From the NCBI RefSeq assembly GCF_026262575.1, contig NZ_JAPKFL010000016.1:92670-156669 (forward strand): a stretch of DNA of 64,000 nucleotides, read 5' to 3'. The notes below the pieces were generated by a model, which made no database searches, was not told the DNA's origin, and saw only the letters and a program-made list of their open reading frames with translations. Numbering within the stretch: position 1 is the stretch's first letter; the number at the start of each line of letters is the position of its first letter. Position numbers and translations under genes: made by a program. Positions 33,935 to 42,087 of this stretch are shown one piece after another. The DNA is from Streptomyces marinisediminis. GTDB lineage: Bacteria; Actinomycetota; Actinomycetes; Streptomycetales; Streptomycetaceae.

Positions 33935-35776
33935 TCAGGGGACGGGGACGTCCGCCGTGCCCAGGTAGGCGGCCATGACGGCCGGGTCCCGCAGGACCTG
34001 CGCGGTCGGCCCCTGGGCGATGACGTGCCCGAAGTCCAGGACGGTCACCTCGCGGCAGGCCGCCCGGACGAGGTCCATGTCGTGTTCGACGAGGAGTACC
34101 GAGACGCCGAAGCGCTCGGGGACCTCGGCGAGTCGGCGGCCTAGCGTCAGCGACTCGGCCGCCGACTGCCCGGCGGCCGGTTCGTCGAGCAGGGCCGCCC
34201 GGGGGCGGGCGGCGATGGCCGCGGCCACGTCCAGCAGCCGCCGGGTGCCCGCGTCGGTGATGGACACCGGCACGTCACCGGGCGGGCAGCCGAAGAACTC
34301 CAGCAGCTCGTCGGCCTCGCCGCGGGACAGCCTGCGGCCCGCTCCGATCGTCAGGTACTCGTACTGGGTGAGCTCGGGGGCGATGGCCGTGGTCTGGAAG
34401 GTGCGGCGCAGGCCCCGCCTGGCCCGCGCGGTGGGGCTCAGCCGCTCCAGCGGCTCTCCGGCCAGTTCGACCGTGCCCGCGTAGCCCGCGACGAAGCCGG
34501 TGACCGCGGAGATGAAGGTCGACTTGCCGGCGCCGTTGGGTCCGATGAGTCCCACGACCGCTCCGGCGGGCACGGTGAGGTCGACCGCGTCCAGGGCGAC
34601 CACCTTCCCGTAGCGCACGCTCAGGCCCCGCACCGCCAGGCACGGCCGCTCGTCGGCGGCCCCCTGGGGCGCCGCCGCGGTGGGGGCGGTGCCGGCCGGG
34701 AGGTCCGCCTCCCGGGGCGGGCTCGTGCCCTCCGGTGGCTCGGCTGCGGCCGGGGGCGCGGCACCCTCCGGCGCGGTCGGCTCCCGGGGCGGTCCGCTCT
34801 GTCCGGGACGGGCGCTCTCGCCCCCGCCGAGCAGCGGGCGGGCCGCGCGTTCACGCCGGCGCGTGCGGGTGAAGTCCGTCTGGCTCACCCCGCTGCGCAG
34901 GGCGAACACCGCCGCCACCCCGAAGAGCATCCCGCCCAGGTCCTGGGGCAGCCGCAGTTTGTCCAGGACGGTCGCCATCACCGCGCCGAAGATCCCGCCC
35001 ATCACCGCGCCCTCGGGGTGGTGCGGCCCGATGAGGATCGCCACCGCGAACAGCGCCAGCGACTGCATCATGGCGAAGTTGCCGGCCACGACCAGGCCCA
35101 GTTGCCCGGCCATCAGCCCGCCGCCCACACCGGCGACGAAGGAGCTGATCGCGAAGGCGGCGAGCTTGCTGCGCGCCACCGAGACGCCGTGCGCGGCGGC
35201 CGCCCGCTCCGAGTGGCGCAGTTCCGTCCAGGACCTGCCCAGACGGGTGCGGCTCACCCACGTCAGCGCGAGGGCGAGCAGGGTGAAGACGAGCACCGTC
35301 AGCACGAAGTACCGGCCGTCGTCGGCGAACATCCCCGGCCGCTGGAGCATCTTCAGCTCGGCCGTGCCGGGGAACTGGTGGATGTTCAAGACGATGTCGG
35401 TGGAGACCGCGAAGCCGAAGGTGACCACCGCGAGGTTCACGCCCCTGATGCGCAGCGCCGGCAGGCCGATGGCCACGCCGACCGGGACGGCGGCGAGCCC
35501 TCCCAGGACGAGCCACAGCAGGAAGCCGCCGGGCGCGTCGGCCACGTTGAGCCGGAGCACGACCCAGGCGCCGATCGCGGCGAAGGACATCTGGCACAGG
35601 GACATCACGCCCACCCGGCCGACGATCACCCCGTAGCTCTGCATGATCACCGCCCCGGTGACCGCGGTGATCGCCAGGTAGATCCAGTACGGGGGCAGGA
35701 CCACCGGCACCAGCAGGCAGGCCAGCACCGCGGTGCCCAGCCCGGTGGCCAGGGAGCGCTTGTCCGAGGGGGTCAT
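33935..35776 (-). CDS. Fused LivM permease - LivG ATPase
   Basis: This 613-residue protein joins two Liv subunits in one chain. Residues about 1-310 are a LivM-like permease with about nine transmembrane segments (LATGLGTAVLACLLVPVVLP ... GGIFGAVMATVLDKLRLPQD). A Pro/Ala-rich linker of about 70 residues (RPGQSGPPREPTAPEGAAPP) leads to the LivG ATPase: Walker A GLIGPNGAGKSTF, Q-loop FQTTAIAPELTQYEYL, a weak signature DAGTRRLLDVAAAIAARP, Walker B ALLDEPAAGQSA and LVEHDMDLV. The usual SGGQ signature is degenerate (TDAGTRRLLD) although the rest is intact, as in many LivG proteins with a GxxRR form. ATG 35776 overlaps the LivF stop as ATGA. Fusions of this kind are known in actinobacteria. Confidence 0.9.
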   Translation of the reverse strand: MTPSDKRSLATGLGTAVLACLLVPVVLPPYWIYLAITAVTGAVIMQSYGVIVGRVGVMSLCQMSFAAIGAWVVLRLNVADAPGGFLLWLVLGGLAAVPVGVAIGLPALRIRGVNLAVVTFGFAVSTDIVLNIHQFPGTAELKMLQRPGMFADDGRYFVLTVLVFTLLALALTWVSRTRLGRSWTELRHSERAAAAHGVSVARSKLAAFAISSFVAGVGGGLMAGQLGLVVAGNFAMMQSLALFAVAILIGPHHPEGAVMGGIFGAVMATVLDKLRLPQDLGGMLFGVAAVFALRSGVSQTDFTRTRRRERAARPLLGGGESARPGQSGPPREPTAPEGAAPPAAAEPPEGTSPPREADLPAGTAPTAAAPQGAADERPCLAVRGLSVRYGKVVALDAVDLTVPAGAVVGLIGPNGAGKSTFISAVTGFVAGYAGTVELAGEPLERLSPTARARRGLRRTFQTTAIAPELTQYEYLTIGAGRRLSRGEADELLEFFGCPPGDVPVSITDAGTRRLLDVAAAIAARPRAALLDEPAAGQSAAESLTLGRRLAEVPERFGVSVLLVEHDMDLVRAACREVTVLDFGHVIAQGPTAQVLRDPAVMAAYLGTADVPVP

Positions 35777-36540
35777 GGTCTCTCGCTCTCTGCCGCGTCG
35801 GGGCGTGGGCGGTCGGCGGGCCCGGGGCCGCCGTGCGGCTGCGCCGTTCCGAAGTAGGCCGCGTGCAGCCGTGCGCTGTCGTCCCGCAGGTCGGCGCAGG
35901 CGCCCTCGAAGGCGACCCGGCCCTTGCGCAGCACGTAGGCACGGCTGCCGATCTCCAGGGCCAGGTGCGCGAACTGCTCGATGAGCAGGACCGCGATGCC
36001 CAGCTCCACCAGGTCGGTCACCGCCCGCATGAGGCGGCGGACCACCACCGGTGCCAGGCCCGCGGACATTTCGTCGATGAGGACGGTTTGGGGTCCGCTC
36101 ACCAGCGCCCGGCCGAGCACGAGCATCTGCTGCTCGCCGCCGGACAGGCTCCCGGCCTGCAGCGTGCGGCGCTTGTCCAGTTCGGGGAAGAGGCGGTAGG
36201 CCGCCTCCGGTCCGCGGTCGCCGGTCTGGGAGACGAGCAGGTTCTGCTCGACGGTCAGCGTGCGGAAGACGGTGCGCGCCTGCTCGACGTAGGCCAGGCC
36301 CGCCTGGGCGCGGCGGTAGGTGGGGAGCTTGTCGACGCGGTGCCCGTCGAGCTCCACGGTCCCCCCGCCCGTCCGGGCCAGGCCGGCGATGCCGTCCATC
36401 AGGGTCGTCTTGCCCGCGCCGTTCGCGCCCAGCAGGACGGTGACCGAGGCCGGCTCGACGTCCAGCGAGACACCGTGGACGACGGGGACGTCCGCGCGCT
36501 TGATGCTGACGTCTTTCAGGGACAGGGCCGGAACGGACAT
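35773..36540 (-). CDS. Liv-type ABC transporter ATPase, LivF-like
   Basis: This 255-residue ATPase has Walker A LLGANGAGKTTLMDGIAGLA, Q-loop YVEQARTVFRTLTVEQNLLV, signature GSLSGGEQQMLVLGRALVSG, Walker B TVLIDEMSAGLAP and switch His-like LLIEQFAH. It begins MSVPALSLKDVSIKRADVPV. It would energise uptake together with the LivG half of the fused protein. Its ATG at 36540 overlaps the stop of the hydrolase gene (ATGA) and its own stop overlaps the start of the LivM-LivG gene, so three proteins are translationally linked. The final 30 residues are Pro/Asp-rich and not conserved. Subunit role is clear; the substrate is inferred from the operon only. Confidence 0.93.
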   Translation of the reverse strand: MSVPALSLKDVSIKRADVPVVHGVSLDVEPASVTVLLGANGAGKTTLMDGIAGLARTGGGTVELDGHRVDKLPTYRRAQAGLAYVEQARTVFRTLTVEQNLLVSQTGDRGPEAAYRLFPELDKRRTLQAGSLSGGEQQMLVLGRALVSGPQTVLIDEMSAGLAPVVVRRLMRAVTDLVELGIAVLLIEQFAHLALEIGSRAYVLRKGRVAFEGACADLRDDSARLHAAYFGTAQPHGGPGPADRPRPDAAESERP

Positions 36541-37484
36541 CAGCGGCCTTCCCCGCACGCCGACCGCAGTGCCCGGACGACTTCCGCGTGCGCCCGGGCG
36601 GCGTCGGTGAGCTCACTCGCCAGGAGGCCGAAGAAGCCGTGGATGAGGCCGTCGAAGCGCACGAGCTCGACGGCGACGCCCGCGTCCTTCAGGGCGCGCG
36701 CGTACGCCTCGCCCTCGTCGCGCAGCACGTCGTACTCGGCCTCCAGTACCAGCGCCCGGGGCAGTCCGGACAGGTCGGTGGCCCGCAGGGGGAGCAGGTA
36801 GGGGTCCGCCAGGTCCCGCGCGTCGCGGGGGTACTGGGTGAAGAACCACTCCATCGCGGACGCGGAGAGGAAGTAGCCGTCCGCGTAGTCCGCGTAGGAG
36901 GCCCGCCCGTCCCCGCTGTGGCCCACCACGGGCGAGACGAGGACCTGGAGCCGGATGCCGGGCCCGCCCAGGTCGCGCGCCTTGAGGGCGACGACGGCGG
37001 CGAGGTTGCCGCCCGCGCTCTCGCCGCCGACCGCGATGCGGCCGGGGTCGGCGGCGAGCGCCGCCGCCTGGTCGTGGACCCAGCTCACCGCCGCGTAGCA
37101 GTCCTCGAGGGCGGCCGGGTAGGGGTGCTCCGGCGCGAGCCGGTAGTCGACCGAGACCACCACCGCGCCGGCCGCCGCGCACACCGCGCGGCAGGAGTAC
37201 TCGTTCTCGTCCAGGGTGCCGATGGTCCAGCCGCCGCCGTGGAACCAGACGAGGACGGGGAAGGGGCCGGCCCCCTCGGGGGTGTAGACGCGCACGGGTA
37301 TCTCCCCGGCCGGCCCGGGGGCCGTGGTGTCGGCGACACCGCCCACCGGGGGGAGGTCGTCGGGCATCCGCCACACCCGGCGGAACTCCTCGCGCATCGC
37401 CTGCGCGTCCAGCGGTGGGGCCTGGCCGGAACTCTCGGCGCTACCGCGCTCGATGATCCGCCGCGCCTCGGGATGCAGGGGCAT
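36540..37484 (-). CDS. HSL-type alpha/beta hydrolase (esterase/amidase)
   Basis: This 314-residue protein belongs to the hormone-sensitive lipase (Aes) family. The oxyanion motif is HGGGWTIG, the nucleophile Ser lies in GGESAGGNLAAVVALK, the Asp in LVLEAEYDVLRDEGE and the His in GLIHGFFGLL. Such enzymes cleave short-chain esters or amides. ATG 37484 begins MPLHPEARRIIERG and follows GGAGGTGACG. It is the first gene of the seven-gene operon (hydrolase-LivF-LivMG-LivK-LivH-ADH-AKR), divergent from the amidohydrolase gene. The operator-like sequence TCGTATCTGATTCCATGTACGG (37539-37560) lies between them. It may open the transported ester or amide, which is an inference. Confidence 0.92.
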   Translation of the reverse strand: MPLHPEARRIIERGSAESSGQAPPLDAQAMREEFRRVWRMPDDLPPVGGVADTTAPGPAGEIPVRVYTPEGAGPFPVLVWFHGGGWTIGTLDENEYSCRAVCAAAGAVVVSVDYRLAPEHPYPAALEDCYAAVSWVHDQAAALAADPGRIAVGGESAGGNLAAVVALKARDLGGPGIRLQVLVSPVVGHSGDGRASYADYADGYFLSASAMEWFFTQYPRDARDLADPYLLPLRATDLSGLPRALVLEAEYDVLRDEGEAYARALKDAGVAVELVRFDGLIHGFFGLLASELTDAARAHAEVVRALRSACGEGR

Positions 37485-37538
37485 CGTCACCTCCGATTGC
37501 CCAGGTGCGGTGCCGTCGCCACGATCCGGCACTGCAAA

Positions 37539-37560
37539 TCGTATCTGATTCCATGTACGG
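37539..37560. promoter_or_regulatory. CGTA-N2-TG ... CA-N2-TACG inverted repeat in the hydrolase/amidohydrolase divergent promoter
   Basis: The sequence CGTATCTGATTCCATGTACG (37540-37559) is an imperfect 20-base inverted repeat of the form CGTA-N2-TG-N4-CA-N2-TACG. Related half-sites appear near 40101, 43673, 44749 and 44815. It is a candidate site for the GntR/FCD regulator at 42088. Confidence 0.5.
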
Positions 37561-37602
37561 TAAGGAGCCTCATCGGCGGTGTCTAGAGCGGGAGCGAAGA
37601 AG

Positions 37603-39006
37603 ATGCTCGACGAATATCGGGACCTGACCGCGGCGGCCGACCTCGTCCTCACCGGCGGCCCGGTGCACACCGTCGACCGCGCGGACCGCGTGGCCGAGGC
37701 GGTGGCCGTCTCCGGCGGGCGCGTCACGCGGGTGGGCACGGCCGACGACGTCGCCCCGCTGATCGGCCGGGGCACCCGCGTCATACGGCTGCGCGGACGG
37801 TCGGTCCTGCCGGGCATCAACGACTCCCACCTGCACGGTGTCTGGCTCGGCGCGCTGTGGCCGAACCTGCTGATGGACCAGCTCGCCGACGCGGGCGGCG
37901 GGGACGGGCACCACGGCGGCCCCGGTCCGGCCGTCCGGCTGGAGACCGGCGAGCAGCGCCGGCGGGCGATCGCGCGCACCGGGGAGCTGCTGGCACCGCT
38001 GGGCGTCACCAGCTACACCGAACCGGGGCTGGGCCCCGGCGAGGACCACGGGGCGACCGGCTGCTTCGGCTCCGCAGCGCTGCACGACTACGCCGACCTC
38101 GCCGCGCGCGGCGAGCTGCGCGCCCGGGTCACCGCGCTCCTGCTCTTCGGAGAGCTGGACGGGCCCAGCACCGCCCCCGACCTGCTGCAAGGGCTGCGCG
38201 CGTTCCAGGCGCCCGCCGAGGTCCCGGGCTGGTTCCGCGTCGCGGGGGTGAAAATCTTCGCCGACGGCATCCCGCCCATGCGCAGCGCCTGGACGGAGGA
38301 GCCCTACCCCGACGGCTCCCACGGGCGGCTGCTGGTCGAGGGCGCCTCGGACGCCGAGCGCGAGGCCGCCCTGGTGTCGATGATCGACGCGGCGCACGCC
38401 GCCGGGCACCAGATCGGCGTCCACGCCACGGGCGGCCGGGCGACCCGGGTCGTCGCCGACGCCCTCGCCGCGGCCCGGGCCCGCGACGGCCGGGACGCCC
38501 GGCACTACCTGATCCACGGCGACCTGCTGCACCCGCGGACGCTGGCCGTCATGGCCGCGTCCGGGAGCGGGCTGAACACCCAGCCGGGTATCGCGGCGGC
38601 GACCGCGGGCATGCTCGCCGGCGCCCTGGGCCCCGACGCCCTCACCCACGCGTGGCCGACGCGCGACGCGCTGGCCGCGGGCGTCCGGCTGTGCCTCAGC
38701 TCCGACGCCCCCGTGCTCACGCCCGACTGGCGCGCCGGGCTGGCGGCGGCGGTGACCCGGCGCGGCCTGGACGACACGGTGCGCGGCCCGGAGCAGCGGC
38801 TGACCGTCGCCCAGGCCCTGCGCGCCTACACCGTGGGCGCGGCCTGGCAGGACGGCGCGGAGGACTGGAAGGGCTCCCTGGAGCCGGGAAAGGTCGCCGA
38901 CCTGTGCGTCCTGGAGGCCGACCTGCTCCAGACGGAGGCGCGCGCCCTGCCTTCGGTCCCGGTGGCCCTGACCGTGGTGGACGGCCGCGTGGTCCACGAG
39001 GCGTGA
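37603..39006 (+). CDS. YtcJ-type amidohydrolase (module B)
   Basis: This 467-residue protein (from ATG 37603; GTG 37579 would add eight residues) is an amidohydrolase related to the one at 26727. It has LPGINDSHLHGVW (HxH), GVTSYTEPGLGPG, Lys in VAGVKIFADGIPPM, IGVHATGG, YLIHGDLL and LSSDAPVLTPDWR, the metal-site elements of the YtcJ group. The first residues MLDEYRDLTAAADLVLTGGP are the typical beta-sandwich start. GGAG lies eight bases before ATG 37603; AAGGAG is further before GTG 37579. It is divergent from the hydrolase-Liv operon. It is about 100 residues shorter than the module A copy. The substrate is likely an amide linked to the same pathway. Confidence 0.88.
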   Translation: MLDEYRDLTAAADLVLTGGPVHTVDRADRVAEAVAVSGGRVTRVGTADDVAPLIGRGTRVIRLRGRSVLPGINDSHLHGVWLGALWPNLLMDQLADAGGGDGHHGGPGPAVRLETGEQRRRAIARTGELLAPLGVTSYTEPGLGPGEDHGATGCFGSAALHDYADLAARGELRARVTALLLFGELDGPSTAPDLLQGLRAFQAPAEVPGWFRVAGVKIFADGIPPMRSAWTEEPYPDGSHGRLLVEGASDAEREAALVSMIDAAHAAGHQIGVHATGGRATRVVADALAAARARDGRDARHYLIHGDLLHPRTLAVMAASGSGLNTQPGIAAATAGMLAGALGPDALTHAWPTRDALAAGVRLCLSSDAPVLTPDWRAGLAAAVTRRGLDDTVRGPEQRLTVAQALRAYTVGAAWQDGAEDWKGSLEPGKVADLCVLEADLLQTEARALPSVPVALTVVDGRVVHEA

Positions 39007-39010
39007 GCCG

Positions 39011-39044
39011 CGCGGGCCGCGGCCGTCGCCGGCCGCGGCCCGCG
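39011..39044. terminator. Hairpin between convergent amidohydrolase and aldo/keto reductase genes
   Basis: Arms 39011-39025 (CGCGGGCCGCGGCCG) and 39030-39044 are perfect 15-bp complements with a TCGC loop. It can act in both directions. Confidence 0.8.
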
Positions 39045-39058
39045 GTGGTGCGGCGCGC

Positions 39059-40051
39059 TCACCCGCGCCGGGGAGCGTCCGTGCCCCAGGAGGCGTCGGC
39101 GTCCACCACGCCCCGGTCGATCCACAGCTCGGTCACCGCGTCCCGCAGGGCGTCGCCGTGCTCCTGCCACACCCGCACAGCCCCCAGGTTGTCCTCGAAC
39201 TGGCGCAGGCTACTGGCCCCGAACAGCACGTTGGCGACGGCCGGGTGGGTCAGGCAGAAGGCGACGGCGAGCTGGGCGGGCGTCGCGCCGAACCGCTCGG
39301 CCACCCGCTGGACGGCGGGGTAGGCGGCGCTGATGCGGTCGCGGATGCCGCCCGGGTCGGCGCCGATCTTGCGCGCGGGGCGGAGCTTGCCCGCCAGAAT
39401 GCCCCCCTCGAAGACGTCGGACGCCTGGAGCCCCAGCCCGGCCTCGGAGAACAGCCGCCCGTACGGCGCCCCTTCGGGCACCGAACGCCGGGCCAGGCTG
39501 TACTTGAGCTGGGCGAAGGAGGGCGGCGTCATCCCTTCGGCCAGGGCGAACTCGCGGGCGGTCCACACGTCGGCGGCCGACCAGTTGTTCACCCCCCAGG
39601 CGCCGAACCGCCCGTCGCGCACGAGTTCGGCCACGTCCGCCACCACGGCGCGGACGTTCAGGTCGCCCACGAAGTCCCCGGCGACGACGAAGTCGGCCCG
39701 GTCGGTGCCGACGCGCGAGAGTGAGACCTCGATCTGCTCGGCGAACGAGGACTCGGGGTACTCCCACAGCCACAGCTTGCCGCACAGCAGGTAGTCCTCG
39801 CGGGCCAGGCCCGCGTCGGCGACCGCCCTGCCGAAGAGCACGTCGGTGACGGCGTTCTCGGCGTGCGGCCCGAAGTTGTAGTGGGCGACGTCGAACAGGT
39901 GGGCGCCGCGGTCGACCGCCCGGCGCACGAGTTCGGCCGCCTCCTCCTTGTCCATGCGGTCCCAGGTGTTCCACGAACCGAGGCCGAAGACCGGCACACG
40001 CGGTCCGTCCGTGCCAAGCGGGCGGCTGGGCAACCGAGTTGGGTCGTTCAT
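39059..40051 (-). CDS. Aldo/keto reductase family protein (module B, copy 2)
   Basis: This 330-residue protein is a close relative of the one at 29383. It contains FGLGSWNTWDRMDKEEAAEL, HLFDVAHYNFG, CGKLWLWEYPESS, GAWGVNNWSAADVW, AQLKYSLARRSVPEGAPYG and GLQASDVFEGGILAGKLRPA, ending with the cofactor-binding NVLFGASSLRQFEDNL. The catalytic Tyr would be in AHYN (Tyr about 59) with Lys in CGKL and the usual His replaced or shifted, so catalysis is not certain. ATG 40051 has GGAGG six bases upstream. It is divergent from the methyltransferase-SDR pair, and a TCGTATAACATTC sequence lies between them. Confidence 0.85.
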   Translation of the reverse strand: MNDPTRLPSRPLGTDGPRVPVFGLGSWNTWDRMDKEEAAELVRRAVDRGAHLFDVAHYNFGPHAENAVTDVLFGRAVADAGLAREDYLLCGKLWLWEYPESSFAEQIEVSLSRVGTDRADFVVAGDFVGDLNVRAVVADVAELVRDGRFGAWGVNNWSAADVWTAREFALAEGMTPPSFAQLKYSLARRSVPEGAPYGRLFSEAGLGLQASDVFEGGILAGKLRPARKIGADPGGIRDRISAAYPAVQRVAERFGATPAQLAVAFCLTHPAVANVLFGASSLRQFEDNLGAVRVWQEHGDALRDAVTELWIDRGVVDADASWGTDAPRRG

Positions 40052-40099
40052 CGCGAACCTCCGATGGTGGTGCGCGGCCACTGGCCGCCGGAGCACTGA

Positions 40100-40112
40100 T
40101 CGTATAACATTC
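40100..40112. promoter_or_regulatory. CGTATAACATTC half-site before the methyltransferase operon
   Basis: TCGTATAACATTC lies in the 93-base divergent region before ATG 40145. It matches the recurring CGTANN-N2-ATTC form seen at 37540 and 44816. It is a candidate regulator site. Confidence 0.35.
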
Positions 40113-40144
40113 AGCATATTCTTCGGCATCCAAGGAGTGCACCC

Positions 40145-41146
40145 ATGTCCCATGGACCGGACCACACCGACCCCGCAGGACCGGACGGCATCGTGAGCGT
40201 CGCCATCGGCTACATGTCCGCCAAGCAGCTCTTCGCCGCGAGCGAGGCCGGGGTGTTCGCGGCCCTGTCCGACGCCCCGGCGAGCGCCGCCGAACTCGCC
40301 GAGCGCACCGGCCTGCCCGAGCAGACCGCCCGCATCCTCGCCGACTCCATGGCGGGCCTGGGCCTGCTCGTGCGCACCGACGGGCACTACGCCAACACCC
40401 CCAGCACGCAGCGCTACCTGGCCGGCGGGGGAGACGACGTCGACCTGCGGCCCTTCCTCGCCTTCCTCGACTCCGTCAGCTACGGCCACTGGCTCGGCTT
40501 CGGCGACACCGTCCGCACCGCGCGCCCCGCCCCGCTGGACCTCGACGGCGACCGGATGGGCACCTTCCTCTCCGGCGTGATGACCTACAACGCCCTGCAC
40601 GCCCGGATGCTCGCCGAGCACTACGACTTCTCCCGGCACCAGCGGCTGCTGGACCTCGGCGGCCTCTCGGGCTCCTTTCTGGCCGAGGCGCTGCGCACCG
40701 CGCCCGGGGCCCGGGGCGTGTTCTTCTCCGGCGGCCAGCTCGTCGAGCACGCCCGCACCACGCTGGCCGACGCCGGGGTCGGCGACCGGGTCGAGATCGT
40801 CGAGGGCGACCCGGTGGCCGGCGAGGTCCCCTCCGGCTTCGACCTGGTGCTGCTGGAACACGTGGCCCACCGGTTCGACGCCGAGCAGAACCGGCGCATC
40901 GCCGAGCGGGCGCGCCAGGCCGCCGCCCCGGGCGCGACGCTGCTCCTGCTGGACTTCTTCCTGGACTCCCAGGCGCAACAGCGCAGCATCGACGCGCTGC
41001 ACGCGGGGGAGTACCTGGTCATCGACGGCACCGTCGTCTACCCGGAGGACGAGGTGCGCGGCTGGCTGCGCGCGGCCGGCTGGGAGCCGGTCGAGACGCG
41101 CGCGCTGCCGGGCAGCCCGCGCGTGCTGATCGCGGAGGCCCGGTGA
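40145..41146 (+). CDS. Class I SAM-dependent methyltransferase, O-methyltransferase type
   Basis: This 333-residue protein has a winged-helix dimer domain (about residues 12-100: GYMSAKQLFAASEAGVFAAL, ELAERTGLPEQTARILADSM) followed by a Rossmann SAM domain: LLDLGGLSGSFLAEAL (motif I), VEIVEGDPVAGEVPSGFDLV and the catalytic area LLEHVAHRFDAEQN. It resembles O-methyltransferases of natural product and aromatic metabolism. Motif I is altered (LGGLSG rather than GGGTG), so activity should be tested. ATG 40145 follows AAGGAGTGCACCC. The SDR gene follows with a 4-base GTGA overlap. Methyl removal or transfer on a catechol-like substrate is plausible in this setting but inferred. Confidence 0.88.
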   Translation: MSHGPDHTDPAGPDGIVSVAIGYMSAKQLFAASEAGVFAALSDAPASAAELAERTGLPEQTARILADSMAGLGLLVRTDGHYANTPSTQRYLAGGGDDVDLRPFLAFLDSVSYGHWLGFGDTVRTARPAPLDLDGDRMGTFLSGVMTYNALHARMLAEHYDFSRHQRLLDLGGLSGSFLAEALRTAPGARGVFFSGGQLVEHARTTLADAGVGDRVEIVEGDPVAGEVPSGFDLVLLEHVAHRFDAEQNRRIAERARQAAAPGATLLLLDFFLDSQAQQRSIDALHAGEYLVIDGTVVYPEDEVRGWLRAAGWEPVETRALPGSPRVLIAEAR

Positions 41147-41883
41147 GCGCCGCCGGCCGCGTCGTCCTGGTCACGGGCGGCGCGAGCGGGATCGGCCGGG
41201 CCCTGGCCGAAGCCTTCACCGCCCTCGGTGACCGGGTGGCCGTGGCCGACGTGGACGCCGCCGCCGCGCACCGCACCGCCGGGGAGTGCGGCGGCACCGC
41301 CGTGACGCTGGACGTCACCGACCCCCGCTCGGTCACCGCGGGCCTGGACCTGGTGGCCGAGCGGCTGGGTCCGGTGGACGTCCTGGTGAACAACGCGGGG
41401 GTCGTCGCCGGCGGCGGCCTCCTGGTGGAGCTGCCCCTGGAGGTCTTCGACACGGTGGTGGCCGTGAACCTGCGCGGGACGTTCACCGTCACGCAGGCGG
41501 TCGCGGCGCGCATGGTCGCGGACGCACGCGCGGGCAGCGTCGTCAACATCAGCTCGATCGGCGCCCGGCAGCCCACCGCCGGGCTGGGGCACTACGAGGC
41601 GACCAAGGCCGCGGTGGACGCCCTCACCCGGACGGCCGCCCTGGAACTCGCACCGCACGGCATCCGGGTCAACGGGGTGGCACCCGGCCCGGTGCACACG
41701 CCGATGACGGCCGGGCTCATGGAGGACCCGGCGGCCCGGGAGGCGTGGGAGGCGCGCATCCCGCTGGGCCGCATCGCCACCACCGGCGACATCGCCCCGC
41801 TGGTGACGTTCCTGGCCTCCGCGCAGGCCGGACACGTCACGGGGGCCGTGGTCCAGGTCGACGGCGGTCAGCTCCTGGTGTGA
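41143..41883 (+). CDS. Short-chain dehydrogenase/reductase
   Basis: This 246-residue classical SDR has the cofactor motif LVTGGASGIGRALAEAF, NNAGVV, catalytic Ser in SVVNISSIGARQPTAGL and the YxxxK pair in HYEATKAAVDALTR. VNGVAPGPVHTPMTAGLMED is the usual PG motif. The Asp after the second strand (VAVADVDAAAAH) favours NAD(H). GTG 41143 overlaps the methyltransferase stop, so the two form an operon. It probably oxidises or reduces a hydroxy or keto intermediate of the pathway. The strand-end hairpin 41903-41950 separates it from the GntR gene, which converges from the other side. Confidence 0.92.
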   Translation: MSAAGRVVLVTGGASGIGRALAEAFTALGDRVAVADVDAAAAHRTAGECGGTAVTLDVTDPRSVTAGLDLVAERLGPVDVLVNNAGVVAGGGLLVELPLEVFDTVVAVNLRGTFTVTQAVAARMVADARAGSVVNISSIGARQPTAGLGHYEATKAAVDALTRTAALELAPHGIRVNGVAPGPVHTPMTAGLMEDPAAREAWEARIPLGRIATTGDIAPLVTFLASAQAGHVTGAVVQVDGGQLLV

Positions 41884-41902
41884 GCGGCACGGCGGGCACG
41901 CG

Positions 41903-41950
41903 CGCGGGGCCCGGCACACCGACCGGGGAGGTGGTGGGCCGGGCCCCGCG
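41903..41950. terminator. Long-loop hairpin between convergent SDR and GntR genes
   Basis: Arms 41903-41915 (CGCGGGGCCCGGC) and 41938-41950 are 13-bp complements with a 22-base loop. Position and pairing fit a terminator, though the loop is long. Confidence 0.5.
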
Positions 41951-42087
41951 TCGGTGGACGTGCCCGGCCGCGCGCCCGGGCCCTCACCCCCGTGTCCGCG
42001 CCGCGCGACGCCGGCCGCGGGCCCGGGCATGCGCCGGCCGCGCGCCCGGTCGGGCGGTGGTCGTGCGCCCCGGCCGCGCGGTCGGCG

